Positions 54,157 through 62,797 of a stretch of DNA of 64,000 nucleotides are shown here, piece after piece. The DNA is from Microcystis panniformis FACHB-1757 (GTDB lineage: Bacteria; Cyanobacteriota; Cyanobacteriia; Cyanobacteriales; Microcystaceae). The DNA is taken from positions 248,001 to 312,000 of the forward strand of contig NZ_CP011339.1 in NCBI RefSeq assembly GCF_001264245.1, written 5' to 3'. Each line of letters begins with the position of its first letter. Position 1 is the stretch's first letter. A program made the position numbers and the translations under genes. The notes below the pieces were generated by a model. The model had not been told where the DNA came from, did no database searches, and saw nothing but the letters and a program-made list of their open reading frames with translations.

Positions 54157-54504
54157 ATGGCCAATTGGAAATGTATTAAAAATTGTGGAGCTTGTTGTCA
54201 ACTAAATCCCGATGAGCGTCCTGACTTAGAAGAATATCTTACCCCCGCACAATTAAGTCAATATCTCAGCATGGTGGGGGAAGATGGTTGGTGTATAAAC
54301 TTTGATCGCCAAACCCGTCTCTGTACCATTTATGACCAGAGACCAGAATTTTGTCGTGTTCAACCCGATATTTTTGCCAAAATGTATCAAATTGAACCGG
54401 GAGAATTCGATCAATTTGCGATCGATTGCTGTCATCAACACATTGAGGATCTTTATGGGGAAGATAGCCTAGAAATGAATAGCTATCGTCAGCAAGTAGG
54501 CTAA
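54157..54504 (+). CDS. YkgJ-family cysteine-cluster protein
   Basis: A 115-residue protein with a zinc- or iron-binding cysteine cluster: CIKNCGACCQL, WCINFDRQTRLCTIYDQRP and FCRVQPD, and a further CC near the end. ATG 54157 is preferred to an upstream TTG. The biochemical role of the family is not established. Confidence 0.85.
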   Translation: MANWKCIKNCGACCQLNPDERPDLEEYLTPAQLSQYLSMVGEDGWCINFDRQTRLCTIYDQRPEFCRVQPDIFAKMYQIEPGEFDQFAIDCCHQHIEDLYGEDSLEMNSYRQQVG

Positions 54505-54693
54505 GATTTATCCCTATCCCAGAAATAACTCAGACGGAGAAGAAAACAAGTGTTCTGGTTATTGTCCCTAGCTTCTCAATGGCTAAACCAGTAAAATTAC
54601 GGAATTGATTGTTTCCCTGTTGAGGAGAAGTCTATAGGAAACTCGAAACCTCTAGAGGTGCAGAGTTTGAGTTCAGGACAGGGAAAAACTATC

Positions 54694-56118
54694 ATGGAAA
54701 AACCGGAAAAACAGCGCCGCAGACGCGGGGTTATCCTCACCACCACGGGACTAGAAAAATTACTTACTGCCAAACAAGAAGCGGAATATCGGGATAATTG
54801 CGGTTATCGCTTCACCCTAGAAGTCCTCAGCGAGAAAACTCTTTTAGGGGTAGATACTCTGATGAAGGTATTTGCTTGTGAATCGGGAGTGGATAAACAA
54901 ACCCTGAAACATTGTTTTCAAGCTTTTAATTTAACTTTAGAAAATAGCGATTATTATCGTCCTAACCTACCAGAAACTAATAGTATTAATCCTCAACTAT
55001 TGGCTGAATTACCAGAGGGACAAGTCCCCCTCGATTCCCCCTTTTATATTAACAGAAACAATCTAGAACAGACTTGTTATCAAGAGGTCTTGCGCGGGGG
55101 TAGTCTGATCCGGATTAACGCACCCAGAAAAATGGGAAAAACCTCCCTGATGGCCAGAATTATTAATCATGCACAACAACAGCAATACCATACACTTTAT
55201 TTCAGTTTTCGGTTAGCAGAAAGATCAATTTTTCAAGATTTAAATCACTGTCTGCGTTGGCTTTGTGTTAGTATTAGTCGTCAGTTAGATTTAGACAATC
55301 ATCTCCCAGAGGATTGGGATGAATTCTTAGGGGGTAAAATTAACTGTAAAATCTATCTAGAAAAGCATATTCTCTCCCATCTCGATCACCCTTTAGTGCT
55401 TGCCTTTGATGATCTTGAATATCTTTTACCCTATCCACAGCTAGGGGAAGAATTTTTTAGTATTCTGCACCTCTGGCACGAGGAAGGCAAAAACAAACCC
55501 CTCTGGCAAAAATTACGTTTAATTGTTGCCTATTCCCCTGCACACGAGCTTGATAAAACCTTAGATACCTATCAATCTCCTTTTAGTCTTGGTTTACCGA
55601 TCGAATTGCCTAATTTTACCAGCCCACAAGTACGAGAATTAAGTCAAAGACAGGGATTAGATCAGAATTTTGACTCCGAAAAATTACGGATATTTCTAGG
55701 GGGTAATCCCTATTTAATTCGTCTTGCTTGCTATCATCTTGCTCGGGGTAATTGTACCCTAGAAAGCATTTTAGCTACTTCGATCGACGAGGAAAATAAT
55801 ATTTTTGCAGATCATCTTAAACGTTTACTTTGGCATCTACAATACTTAAAAGGCAATTTGTCGGCTATCTTTGCTAAGGTGGTGATGGCGGAAAAAGACA
55901 TAGAAATTGATTTAATGGCAGCTTTTCACCTAGAAAGTCTCGGACTGATTCACCGACAAGGTAAGTTTTGCCGAGTCAGTTGTCCTCTCTACCGTCAATA
56001 TTTTAGCGAATATTTCCGGCAACGTTCTGTTTTTTTGCCTCGAAAAACTTCTATCTTCGCCAAAAAAATTACGCTTGCTCACTTTGATACTTCCGAAAAA
56101 AGTCGCTATGCCATGTAA
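54694..56118 (+). CDS. AAA-like ATPase domain protein (AAA_35-type) with N-terminal regulatory region
   Basis: A 474-residue protein. The first about 110 residues (RRRRGVILTTTGLEKLLTAK, then FTLEVLSEKTLLGVDTLMKV) form a helix-rich region like those found before AAA or WD40 modules in cyanobacteria. Then an AAA-like core: SPFYINRNNLEQTCYQEV, Walker A RKMGKTSLM near residue 150, and a Walker B-like LVLAFDDLEYLL near 231. The end is a winged-helix-like segment. The upstream GTG 54658 is a possible start. Signalling or defence role is only guessed. Confidence 0.75.
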   Translation: MEKPEKQRRRRGVILTTTGLEKLLTAKQEAEYRDNCGYRFTLEVLSEKTLLGVDTLMKVFACESGVDKQTLKHCFQAFNLTLENSDYYRPNLPETNSINPQLLAELPEGQVPLDSPFYINRNNLEQTCYQEVLRGGSLIRINAPRKMGKTSLMARIINHAQQQQYHTLYFSFRLAERSIFQDLNHCLRWLCVSISRQLDLDNHLPEDWDEFLGGKINCKIYLEKHILSHLDHPLVLAFDDLEYLLPYPQLGEEFFSILHLWHEEGKNKPLWQKLRLIVAYSPAHELDKTLDTYQSPFSLGLPIELPNFTSPQVRELSQRQGLDQNFDSEKLRIFLGGNPYLIRLACYHLARGNCTLESILATSIDEENNIFADHLKRLLWHLQYLKGNLSAIFAKVVMAEKDIEIDLMAAFHLESLGLIHRQGKFCRVSCPLYRQYFSEYFRQRSVFLPRKTSIFAKKITLAHFDTSEKSRYAM

Positions 56119-56264
56119 TTTATAGTCCGTTAGGCACTCGACTAACACAGCCTACGATTGTTAAAGTTATCACCATCAACATCCTCAACGAAAATCAACA
56201 ATGTCATTATGGTGGGATAGGCTTGTAGTTCCTGTGTTTTACGAATAAAACTTTTCGTACTCAT

Positions 56265-56400
56265 CTTGACATCCTCGCCGCCGTAAAACGGACGGCGATT
56301 CCCAAACCTCACGATTTGGGTTTCTGCTTCTTTCCCGAAGGATTTTTCGCACCTGCCTTAACAGATTTACTCTGTTCTGGTCTTATGGTCGCTCTACAGA
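56265..56400 (-). ncRNA. Likely omega-RNA (guide RNA) region at the tnpB 3' end
   Basis: In IS605-type elements the RNA that guides TnpB comes from the 3' end of tnpB and the right end of the element. Here the right end holds a conserved-looking hairpin CGCCGTCC-GTTTTA-CGGCGGCG, then GAGGATGTCAAGA. The guide would be the flanking sequence beyond it. The start is arbitrary, and no expression evidence can be given. Confidence 0.45.
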
Positions 56401-57496
56401 CTGACACCGCAAGCCCTGCGGCCAAAATATTTTTACTGGCGTTAATATCTCGGTCATGGTGAGTCCCACAGTCTGGACAATCCCACTCTCGAACATTTAA
56501 CGGCATTTTCTCAGCAATATACCCGCAATTACTACACCGCTTAGAACTAGGAAACCATCTATCTATTTCGATGTAATTTCTCCCATACCAACGGCATTTA
56601 TAGGCTAATTGTCGGGTGATTTCACCCCAGCTAACGTCAGATATTGCCTGAGATAATTTCGGGTTTTTGACCAGATTCTTGACGGCTAAATTCTCAACCA
56701 CAATCGTTTGGTTTTCACGAACTAATTGAGTGGTTAGCTTATGTAAATGGTCTTTTCTGCTATCGGTGATTTGAGCGTGAATCTTGGCTACTTTGATTCT
56801 TGCTTTTTCCCGATTTTTTGACCCTTTCTGTTTTCTAGAAAGATTTTTCGCTGCTCTTCGCAACCTCTGATAATGTTTCTTAAAATGCTTAGGATTAGAT
56901 ACCTTGTCACCATCGCTGGTAATCACAAGGCTACTAATTCCTAAGTCAATTCCGATGGCTTTATCTGTTACTGGTAAAGGCTTAATCGTTGGGTCATCAA
57001 ATCTTATTGAAATATGCCAACGTCCAGAAGGATGTAATCTGACTGTTACTGTGCTTGGTTCACAGCTTTCTGGTATTTGTCTTGACCATCGAATAGGTAA
57101 AGGTTCTGTGCATTTAGCTAAATAGATTTGTTTGTCTTTGAATTTAAAAGCAGATTTGGTAAATTCGGCACTTCCTCCTTGATGTTTTTTCTTAAAGTTA
57201 GGATACTTAGTACGACCAGCAAAGAAATTAGTAAAAGCTGTTTGTAAATGTCTTAACCCTTGTTGTAAAGGTACACAGCTTACTTCATTGAGAAAGTCTA
57301 ATTCTTCTTGTTTTTTCCAATCGGTTAGCATTGAAGAAGTTTCAGTATATCCTACTCTTTCTTGTCTTTCATACCAAGCTTGTGTTCGTTCGTGGAGAGC
57401 TTTGTTGTAAACTAATCTTACACAGCCCAACGTGCGCCGCAATAGCGACTCTTGTTTGGGTGTGGGGTAAAATCGAAACGAATAGGCTTTTTCCAT
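56309..57496 (-). CDS. tnpB: RNA-guided endonuclease TnpB (OrfB_IS605)
   Basis: A 395-residue ancestor-type relative of Cas12. N-terminal HTH OrfB region (SFRFYPTPKQESLLRRTLGC). RuvC motifs: D in IGIDLGISSLVITS, E in VVENLAVKNL, D in HHDRDINASKNI. Zinc ribbon CSNCGYIAEKMPLN ... CPDCG. All catalytic residues are intact, so it may be an active nuclease. No transposase tnpA is beside it. Confidence 0.93.
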   Translation of the reverse strand: MEKAYSFRFYPTPKQESLLRRTLGCVRLVYNKALHERTQAWYERQERVGYTETSSMLTDWKKQEELDFLNEVSCVPLQQGLRHLQTAFTNFFAGRTKYPNFKKKHQGGSAEFTKSAFKFKDKQIYLAKCTEPLPIRWSRQIPESCEPSTVTVRLHPSGRWHISIRFDDPTIKPLPVTDKAIGIDLGISSLVITSDGDKVSNPKHFKKHYQRLRRAAKNLSRKQKGSKNREKARIKVAKIHAQITDSRKDHLHKLTTQLVRENQTIVVENLAVKNLVKNPKLSQAISDVSWGEITRQLAYKCRWYGRNYIEIDRWFPSSKRCSNCGYIAEKMPLNVREWDCPDCGTHHDRDINASKNILAAGLAVSVCRATIRPEQSKSVKAGAKNPSGKKQKPKS

Positions 57497-57506
57497 ACCT
57501 CACATT

Positions 57507-57824
57507 TTAGCATATATTTCGTAAACGATGCTCATATTTAACAGTAAAGCCGTCGTAGAACGACGGGGTTTCAGACCCAAATTTTCGATGATCGCCAATC
57601 CAAAACCAGGTCACTGTATCCCCTGACAGCACTCCCAAAGCTCGATGACTCTTCGTTACACGCACTGACCAAATATCTTCGTCGCTGTCAATACACTTAA
57701 AATTTAACGACGGATGAAACGGATTCTCTACCCATAACCGATATGCTTTCCTGGCTCCGGCTTTGACTGCTGGCTTCAAGTCGCGATACTTCTGCCAAAA
57801 TGAGGGCAATGTCGCGGAATTCAT
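57507..57824 (-). CDS. RelE/ParE-type toxin with a replaced C-terminus
   Basis: A 105-residue frame. Residues about 1-83 are a toxin of the RelE/ParE kind (FWQKYRDLKPAVKAGARKAY, then WSVRVTKSHRALGV and WFWIGDHRKF). After F the sequence reads GSETPSFYDGFTVKYEHRLR, encoded by the end of the TnpB element with its hairpin, instead of the usual short acidic/aromatic end. Function may be reduced. Pairs with the gene just upstream. Confidence 0.8.
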   Translation of the reverse strand: MNSATLPSFWQKYRDLKPAVKAGARKAYRLWVENPFHPSLNFKCIDSDEDIWSVRVTKSHRALGVLSGDTVTWFWIGDHRKFGSETPSFYDGFTVKYEHRLRNIC

Positions 57825-58051
57825 AGCTGCTCATAATCCATCGGCGCGGACAATCCTGCTGCAATCTCTTCTTTGGCTTTTCGGGCTGCTGCGACTAGAT
57901 TATTCTTCGTCTGTTTAAACGACTGATCCCATCGTTTTTCTTCTTCAATTTCTGCAATATAAGCTCGAACATACTCTACTAACTGCTCTTGAAGCTCATC
58001 AGGCAGAGACTCAACCATCTTGATGATCGTGGTAATAGCAGGAGAGGGCAT
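57821..58051 (-). CDS. Antitoxin partner
   Basis: A 76-residue acidic helical protein (IIKMVESLPDELQEQLVEYV, then EEEKRWDQSFKQTKNNLVAA) whose stop overlaps the toxin start by 4 bases. Position and charge pattern make it the antitoxin. Confidence 0.82.
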   Translation of the reverse strand: MPSPAITTIIKMVESLPDELQEQLVEYVRAYIAEIEEEKRWDQSFKQTKNNLVAAARKAKEEIAAGLSAPMDYEQL

Positions 58052-58151
58052 GGTATCTATCAGCGTAGTAGGTTTTCTCTATTCTACAACGTCCACCGCA
58101 AACCCAAAATGATATGATCTTTGTTTCCTCTGTGTCTGGAGTGGTTTTTAT

Positions 58152-58303
58152 TAAGTAGGTAGGCGTTAAAAGTTGTCAGATGCCCCCCTTATCAAGGGGG
58201 GATTAAGGGGGGACTAAGGGGGGATCGGCACCCCCCTTATCAAGGGGGGCAGGGGGGATCGAACCTAAAATCCATTTTTAATTTAATTATAACCAGCTAC
58301 TTA
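58152..58303 (+). repeat. MITE family A, copy 6
   Basis: 152 bp with both standard ends and two internal palindromes separated by GATTAAGGGGGGACTAAGGG-type spacers. It precedes the 58354 small gene by 50 bp. Confidence 0.85.
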
Positions 58304-58353
58304 ATGAGCCTTGCTCAAAACCAAACAATTTATAATTCAAGAGCGAGGTATTT

Positions 58354-58476
58354 ATGGGTAAAGAAGAAGAACTACTTGAACAATGGCGAGAACTGACACC
58401 AGAAAAGCAACAAAAAGTTTTACAATTTGTTCAAACACTGAAATCTAAGTCAGAAACAACAGCACCAATTAATTAG
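58354..58476 (+). CDS. Small protein (40 aa)
   Basis: MGKEEELLEQWRELTPEKQQ and so on: a 40-residue, highly charged helical protein with GAGCGAGG 7 bases before the ATG. It resembles the start of short antitoxin-like (DUF2281-type) proteins, but no toxin follows. The next gene begins 11 bases later, with an overlap-free GGAGT site. Confidence 0.55.
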   Translation: MGKEEELLEQWRELTPEKQQKVLQFVQTLKSKSETTAPIN

Positions 58477-58487
58477 GAGTCTAACCC

Positions 58488-58808
58488 ATGAGCGGCCTCA
58501 CCATCGAAACCGATTTAGGAAAAATCCTAGACCAGATTAATCAGAATCTTAAAGAGACCAATCAGAAGCTAGACGCGCTCCAGAAAGATGTCACAGAGAT
58601 CAGGATTGTTCAAGTCAGATTCGAGGCCGAAGTCAAGGGAGATCTCAAGGCATTACAGGGAGAATTCAACACCTTACAAGGTGATTTAAAAGAGATTAAA
58701 GGCTCCCAGAAAGCCCAAATTTGGGCATTAATTACCATCTTGGCAACAGCAGTTATCGGAACTGTCATCCGCTTTGTCATCACTGTTCCCCCTGTTAGCA
58801 ACCCCTAA
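58488..58808 (+). CDS. Coiled-coil membrane-anchored protein
   Basis: A 106-residue protein. A long heptad coiled coil (about residues 5-75; LGKILDQINQNLKETNQKLD) is followed by one C-terminal transmembrane segment (WALITILATAVIGTVIRFVI). Conserved small protein type in cyanobacteria; function unknown. It forms a possible pair with the 58354 gene. Confidence 0.7.
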   Translation: MSGLTIETDLGKILDQINQNLKETNQKLDALQKDVTEIRIVQVRFEAEVKGDLKALQGEFNTLQGDLKEIKGSQKAQIWALITILATAVIGTVIRFVITVPPVSNP

Positions 58809-58950
58809 CTTCCACTGCCGCGGAACAGGCTTCTGGTTCCTGTTTGATATTCAGGTAGAATTAATGATAGAATTGGTGCGTTACGGCGGATTGTTAATTT
58901 TGGTTTTTTGACCGGATTTGTAACCGACTCAACACTTTATCATCCTCTAC

Positions 58951-59056
58951 TGATCCCCCTGCCCCCCTTGATAAGGGGGGTGCCGATAGGCCGGGGGATC
59001 CCCCCTGCCCCCCTTGATAAGGGGGGAACTTATAACTTTTAACACCTACCTACTTA
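58951..59056 (-). repeat. MITE family A, copy 7 (truncated)
   Basis: Holds two palindromes and the ACACCTACCTACTTA end, but lacks the TAAGTAGCTGGTTATAATT end. Reverse orientation. Confidence 0.8.
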
Positions 59057-59067
59057 TGTTTTAGATG

Positions 59068-59874
59068 CTAGGGTTGGGACATGGAAGAATTAAGAATTGT
59101 CAATTGAACACCGTTATCTCTTTCATAAACTATCACGACGGGAAAGGTTAATTTAGCTTCTTTTTTTGGTAACGCTGGGAAAATATAGGAATAACCATTG
59201 CCTTTGAGCAACAGTCGCCAAATTCTCGGTTTATCAGGGTTACTAATATCATTAAGTTCGTTATCTAATAAACGTTTGTAGGATTGAAGATCGCCGATAA
59301 TTCTAAAATTAGGTAAGTTAGTTTTTGTGGAACGACTTTCTAAGGGATTATTAAATTTTCGTCCTAAACTGGCATCTTGAGGCATAACAATCGTGACAAT
59401 CGGTAAAGAAGAAGTTTCATTAACAGCATCTTTCCAAGCATCATCTTTTGCTTGCCAGGTTGCCAGCCAAAAAAGAGCCATCAGTACAAAAATAACGATA
59501 ATAAATTCATTCAATAGGGATGATAAAAAATTAACGATCTTAGCTTGAGATTTACTCAAAGCAATCGGTAATCTTTTCAGATATTTTATCAGCCATCTTT
59601 GTCCGGCAAAGGTGATGACAGTAGCACCTATAATCACCAATAAAAATAGGATTTTTCTAGGAATTGCCCAAAGGTCTCCAAAAAATGTTTGAAAAGCGGC
59701 AAAATAAAAGGATTCGTTAGGAAGACTCAGAGTCGTAACTTCGAGATGAAAAAAGCTAAAGTATGCCCAGCGATAAATCCAGCCGGTAAAGTAAAGAGCA
59801 GCGGCTAATAAAACCAATACACTAATTAGTTTACCGAGAGGATTAAATTCTGAGGAATTGTCGGGATCAGTCAT
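59068..59874 (-). CDS. Membrane protein of unknown function
   Basis: A 268-residue protein with about four hydrophobic segments (residues about 12-30, 55-62, 73-90 and 115-140) and a soluble domain of about 120 residues. The soluble part (IVTIVMPQDASLGRKFNN, then FRIIGDLQSYKRLLDNELND) is not a family I recognise. It is divergent from the 59963 gene, so the 88-bp gap between them should hold both promoters. Confidence 0.65.
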   Translation of the reverse strand: MTDPDNSSEFNPLGKLISVLVLLAAALYFTGWIYRWAYFSFFHLEVTTLSLPNESFYFAAFQTFFGDLWAIPRKILFLLVIIGATVITFAGQRWLIKYLKRLPIALSKSQAKIVNFLSSLLNEFIIVIFVLMALFWLATWQAKDDAWKDAVNETSSLPIVTIVMPQDASLGRKFNNPLESRSTKTNLPNFRIIGDLQSYKRLLDNELNDISNPDKPRIWRLLLKGNGYSYIFPALPKKEAKLTFPVVIVYERDNGVQLTILNSSMSQP

Positions 59875-59962
59875 GACAAACTGCTTGGGATGGTTGAAGT
59901 GAAAAAGGAGATGTTAAAATTCTATCATCTCTTATTTATTTCGATATTGAGGGGTTAATCGG

Positions 59963-60490
59963 ATGATGAAAGCTATTTTGCGGGGGAGTATTTTCTCTTT
60001 GCTGTTGCTGGGAGTAGCAAGCGATAGGCGGTTAGAATGGCTTCAGGGTTCTGTCCGCAGTCAGGAAACGGCGTTAGAGGTGGCTGTACCGGATAAGGCG
60101 ACGGTGGTACTCAAGCGGGGAAATCCTCTGACGGGACGGTTAACAGCTTTTAATCAGGCAAGTTTGAGGCTGTCGGCGGGGGGTGATTCAGAAACAGTTC
60201 CTCTGAATCAAGTTAAATCGATAGAATTTCAAGGAGATGTCTGGATTGAGGGTGAACCTCTTCCTTCTCGTATCCGAGGTTATGTTAAAACTTGGCCTGG
60301 AGTTCCTGTCACGGCTTTAAGGTTACAAAATCCTCCCCAGTCGGCTAAAGTCAACTTAAATAGGGTATTAACACCTGAAGAATTACGAAAGCTACTTAAT
60401 ATCAAAGACAAGGTTCATGTACTATCTAAAATTAGTTTTAACTCGCCTCAAAAAATGACATTAGAAGCCTTTACTATGCCCAAAAAATAA
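59963..60490 (+). CDS. Hypothetical exported protein
   Basis: A 175-residue protein. Signal-like N-terminus (MMKAILRGSIFSLLLLGVAS), then a beta-rich part with TVVLKRGNPLTGRLTAFNQA and SIEFQGDVWIEGEPLP. Three bases separate its stop from the next start, so it is co-translated with the caspase-GUN4 gene and probably works with it. Confidence 0.65.
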   Translation: MMKAILRGSIFSLLLLGVASDRRLEWLQGSVRSQETALEVAVPDKATVVLKRGNPLTGRLTAFNQASLRLSAGGDSETVPLNQVKSIEFQGDVWIEGEPLPSRIRGYVKTWPGVPVTALRLQNPPQSAKVNLNRVLTPEELRKLLNIKDKVHVLSKISFNSPQKMTLEAFTMPKK

Positions 60491-60493
60491 ATT

Positions 60494-62146
60494 ATGTCTA
60501 TCTCTCGTCTTAAACTTCTGGGTTATTTAATCATCACAACAACTATCCTAAGTGTTGCGATGTGGATGTCTCCTGAGCGAGGCAAATTTTTGCCGTTTAA
60601 GGGCATCAATCAAGCTGTTACCCAAAATCGTCCAAATACACAACAGCAGCAACAGCAGAGGCGGATCGCCCTAGTAATTGGTAATGCAAATTACCAAGTT
60701 GGTAAGCTTGATACGCCGCTTAATGATGCCACAGATATGGCTAATGCTTTGAAGGAATTAGGTTTTGAGGTAATTTTGCTCAAGGATTCTTCTAAACGAC
60801 AAATGGATGATGCTCTCGATCAGTTTACCACTCGAATTAATCAAGGTTATGTCGGTTTATTTTATTATGCAGGTCATGGAATGGAGGTAGAAGGAGAAAA
60901 TTATCTTATTCCTGTTAATGCTCAGATTAAATATAAAAAAGATGTTGAGTATGAGTCAATGCCTTTGGGGAAAATACTCGGCAGAATGGAAGATGCGGGT
61001 AATCGAATTAATATTGTGATTTTAGATGCTTGTCGGGATAATCCTTTTCGTAAATTTTGGCGTTCATCTAGCAGGGGATTAACAGCACCATCGCAAGCAA
61101 CATCAGGAACTTTAATTGCTTTTGCCACTGCACCGGGAAAAGTCGCTAGTGATGGTACTGGACGGAATGGATTATTTACTTCCTACTTATTGAAATATAT
61201 TAAAACTCCCAATATGGAAGTGGATTCAATGCTGCGAAAAGTACGCTCTGATGTTGTCCAAAATACTAATAATTATCAAGTTCCTTGGACTTCATCTTCT
61301 TTAATAGGAGAATTTGCTTTTAATCAAAAAACTGAAACAACCCCTCCTATTGTGACTAGCTCACCTGTTCCTAAACCTAGCCCATCTATTGCTGTTGTAC
61401 CAACGCCAAAACCGACCCCTTCACCTCCTCCTGTGACTAGCTCACCTGTTCCTAAACCTAGCCCATCTATTGCTGTTGTGCCAACGCCAAAACCAACCCC
61501 TTCACCTACTCCTGTTACAGATCCTCAGTCTAGTTCTTCATCAGTGCTGGAACAGCAGACGCAGCCCTCTTCACTAACAACTGTTGCTGCGCCGATGACA
61601 GAGAATGCGAGGATTACTAGAAGAATGCTCTCCGAGCATGCTACTCTTATATCGAGGTCAACAGGAGTGAATTATACCAACCTGCGAGACCTACTAGCAG
61701 CAGGGAAATGGAAAGAAGCAGATGTGGAAACAACTAGGGCGATGCTTCAAGCTGCTAAGAGGAAAGAGGAAGGATGGTTCTGGTTCAGATATGAAGATAT
61801 TGAGAACTTTTCCTGTGAAGATTTACGCATCATTGACCAGCTTTGGGTGTCAGCTAGTAAAGGTAAATTCGGCTTCAGCGTTCAGAAAGAAATCTATGAG
61901 AGTCTCCGTGGTACGAGAGAGTATAATGGGGAAGTGTGGAACAAGTTCGGCGATCGCGTCGGCTGGAGAAAAGGAGGGAGTTGGTTGTATGATTCAGACC
62001 TTACCTATAGTGATGAAGCCCCCAAGGCGCACCTGCCTCATGGGATTTGGGGGATTTGGGTATTTTCGGATGGATTGGTGGTTTTGGTTCGTGGTGGGCT
62101 TCCTTTTGGGGGCTTCCTTTTTCGTGCAAAAGCTTGTAACCTGTAG
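60494..62146 (+). CDS. Caspase-like protease (orthocaspase) fused to a GUN4 domain
   Basis: A 550-residue protein. An N-terminal membrane segment (about 8-24) precedes a C14 caspase-type domain with His128 (YYAGHGMEV) and Cys180 (ILDACRDNPF), the expected dyad. Then a proline-rich linker (about 285-345) of two 27-residue repeats (81-bp units at 61352 and 61433). The end is a GUN4 domain (NYTNLRDLLAAGKWKEADVE, then SCEDLRIIDQLWVSASKGKF), known to bind tetrapyrroles. The order suggests a protease that senses a pigment or its absence; that is inference. Confidence 0.88.
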   Translation: MSISRLKLLGYLIITTTILSVAMWMSPERGKFLPFKGINQAVTQNRPNTQQQQQQRRIALVIGNANYQVGKLDTPLNDATDMANALKELGFEVILLKDSSKRQMDDALDQFTTRINQGYVGLFYYAGHGMEVEGENYLIPVNAQIKYKKDVEYESMPLGKILGRMEDAGNRINIVILDACRDNPFRKFWRSSSRGLTAPSQATSGTLIAFATAPGKVASDGTGRNGLFTSYLLKYIKTPNMEVDSMLRKVRSDVVQNTNNYQVPWTSSSLIGEFAFNQKTETTPPIVTSSPVPKPSPSIAVVPTPKPTPSPPPVTSSPVPKPSPSIAVVPTPKPTPSPTPVTDPQSSSSSVLEQQTQPSSLTTVAAPMTENARITRRMLSEHATLISRSTGVNYTNLRDLLAAGKWKEADVETTRAMLQAAKRKEEGWFWFRYEDIENFSCEDLRIIDQLWVSASKGKFGFSVQKEIYESLRGTREYNGEVWNKFGDRVGWRKGGSWLYDSDLTYSDEAPKAHLPHGIWGIWVFSDGLVVLVRGGLPFGGFLFRAKACNL

Positions 62147-62235
62147 AATATAACGATCTCAGGTCTTTTATCAAGTCTAATTTTAGGGGTTTTGCTCACG
62201 GAAACATCTGCTTTTCACAGAACTCGATACTTAAC
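62121..62235 (+). repeat. Duplicated 3' flank of the caspase-GUN4 gene, copy 1
   Basis: The last codons of the gene and about 90 bp of flank recur at 63357-63474 with few changes (CGTGCAAAAGCTTGTAACCT and onward to GAACTCGATACTT). Confidence 0.8.
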
Positions 62236-62304
62236 GATGTTGATGTCTATTATCGCGGAATTTCTAAGTTTAATTTAGGGGATAAACAAGGGGCGATCGC
62301 ATAA
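62233..62304 (+). pseudogene. TPR fragment
   Basis: A short frame, NDVDVYYRGISKFNLGDKQG, reads as half a tetratricopeptide repeat and ends at TAA. No start; a leftover of a larger TPR gene. Confidence 0.5.
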
Positions 62305-62405
62305 TTCTTTTCAACGAGGTTATGAGCTATCCAGCAATTCGATACCCATCACCATCACCTGATTACATTTATTGATTTTTCATCGCATACTATTTCAAAA
62401 GAAAC

Positions 62406-62797
62406 GTGCCAAAGACAAAAATCATCTTTTATCAAGAAGTAGAAGGCATCTCACCCGTTGTTGAGTGGCTTCAGAAATTACTCAAAACTGATAAAAAGGA
62501 TTTGCCAAATGTATAACCAAAATCGAACAACTTGCCGCACAAGGTCATGAACTGCGCCGCCCTGCTGCTGATTATCTCAGAAATGATATCTGGGAGCTTA
62601 GAGCCAAACAGGGAACCATACAATATCGAATCCTCTATTTTTATCATGGTCAAAATATAGCAATTATTGGTCATGCTCTTATCAAAAAAACTTCCGCCGT
62701 TCCCTCACAAGACATCGAGAGAATTATCCAAAGAAAAGCACAATTTAAACAAAATCCAGAACTTCATACTTATCAAGGAGAAATAAACAATGCCTAA
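62406..62797 (+). pseudogene. HigB-type (Gp49-like) toxin, frameshifted
   Basis: Begins GTG 62406 (PKTKIIFYQEVEGISPVVEW) and meets a stop soon after a one-base loss near 62505. The correct frame continues (CITKIEQLAAQGHELRRPAA, then NDIWELRAKQGTIQYRILYF) and ends overlapping the antitoxin by 8 bases. The C-terminal IQYRILYFYH pattern is the HigB signature. The toxin is therefore inactive as read, while its antitoxin is intact. Confidence 0.85.

Larger units (their letters stand above)
56263..57580 (-). mobile_element. TnpB-only element of the IS200/IS605 (IS1341) group
   Basis: About 1.3 kb without tnpA. On the minus strand the left end carries the hairpin CCGTCG-TTCTA-CGACGG (57550-57566). 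The right end carries a second hairpin (56276-56297) and GAGGATGTCAAGA. It lies directly at the end of a toxin gene and seems to have replaced its last codons. The precise ends are estimated. Confidence 0.75.

Noticed and set aside
61722..62153. Second frame over the GUN4 region
   Set aside because: The first frame continues with GUN4-family residues to its own stop; the other is a shadow.
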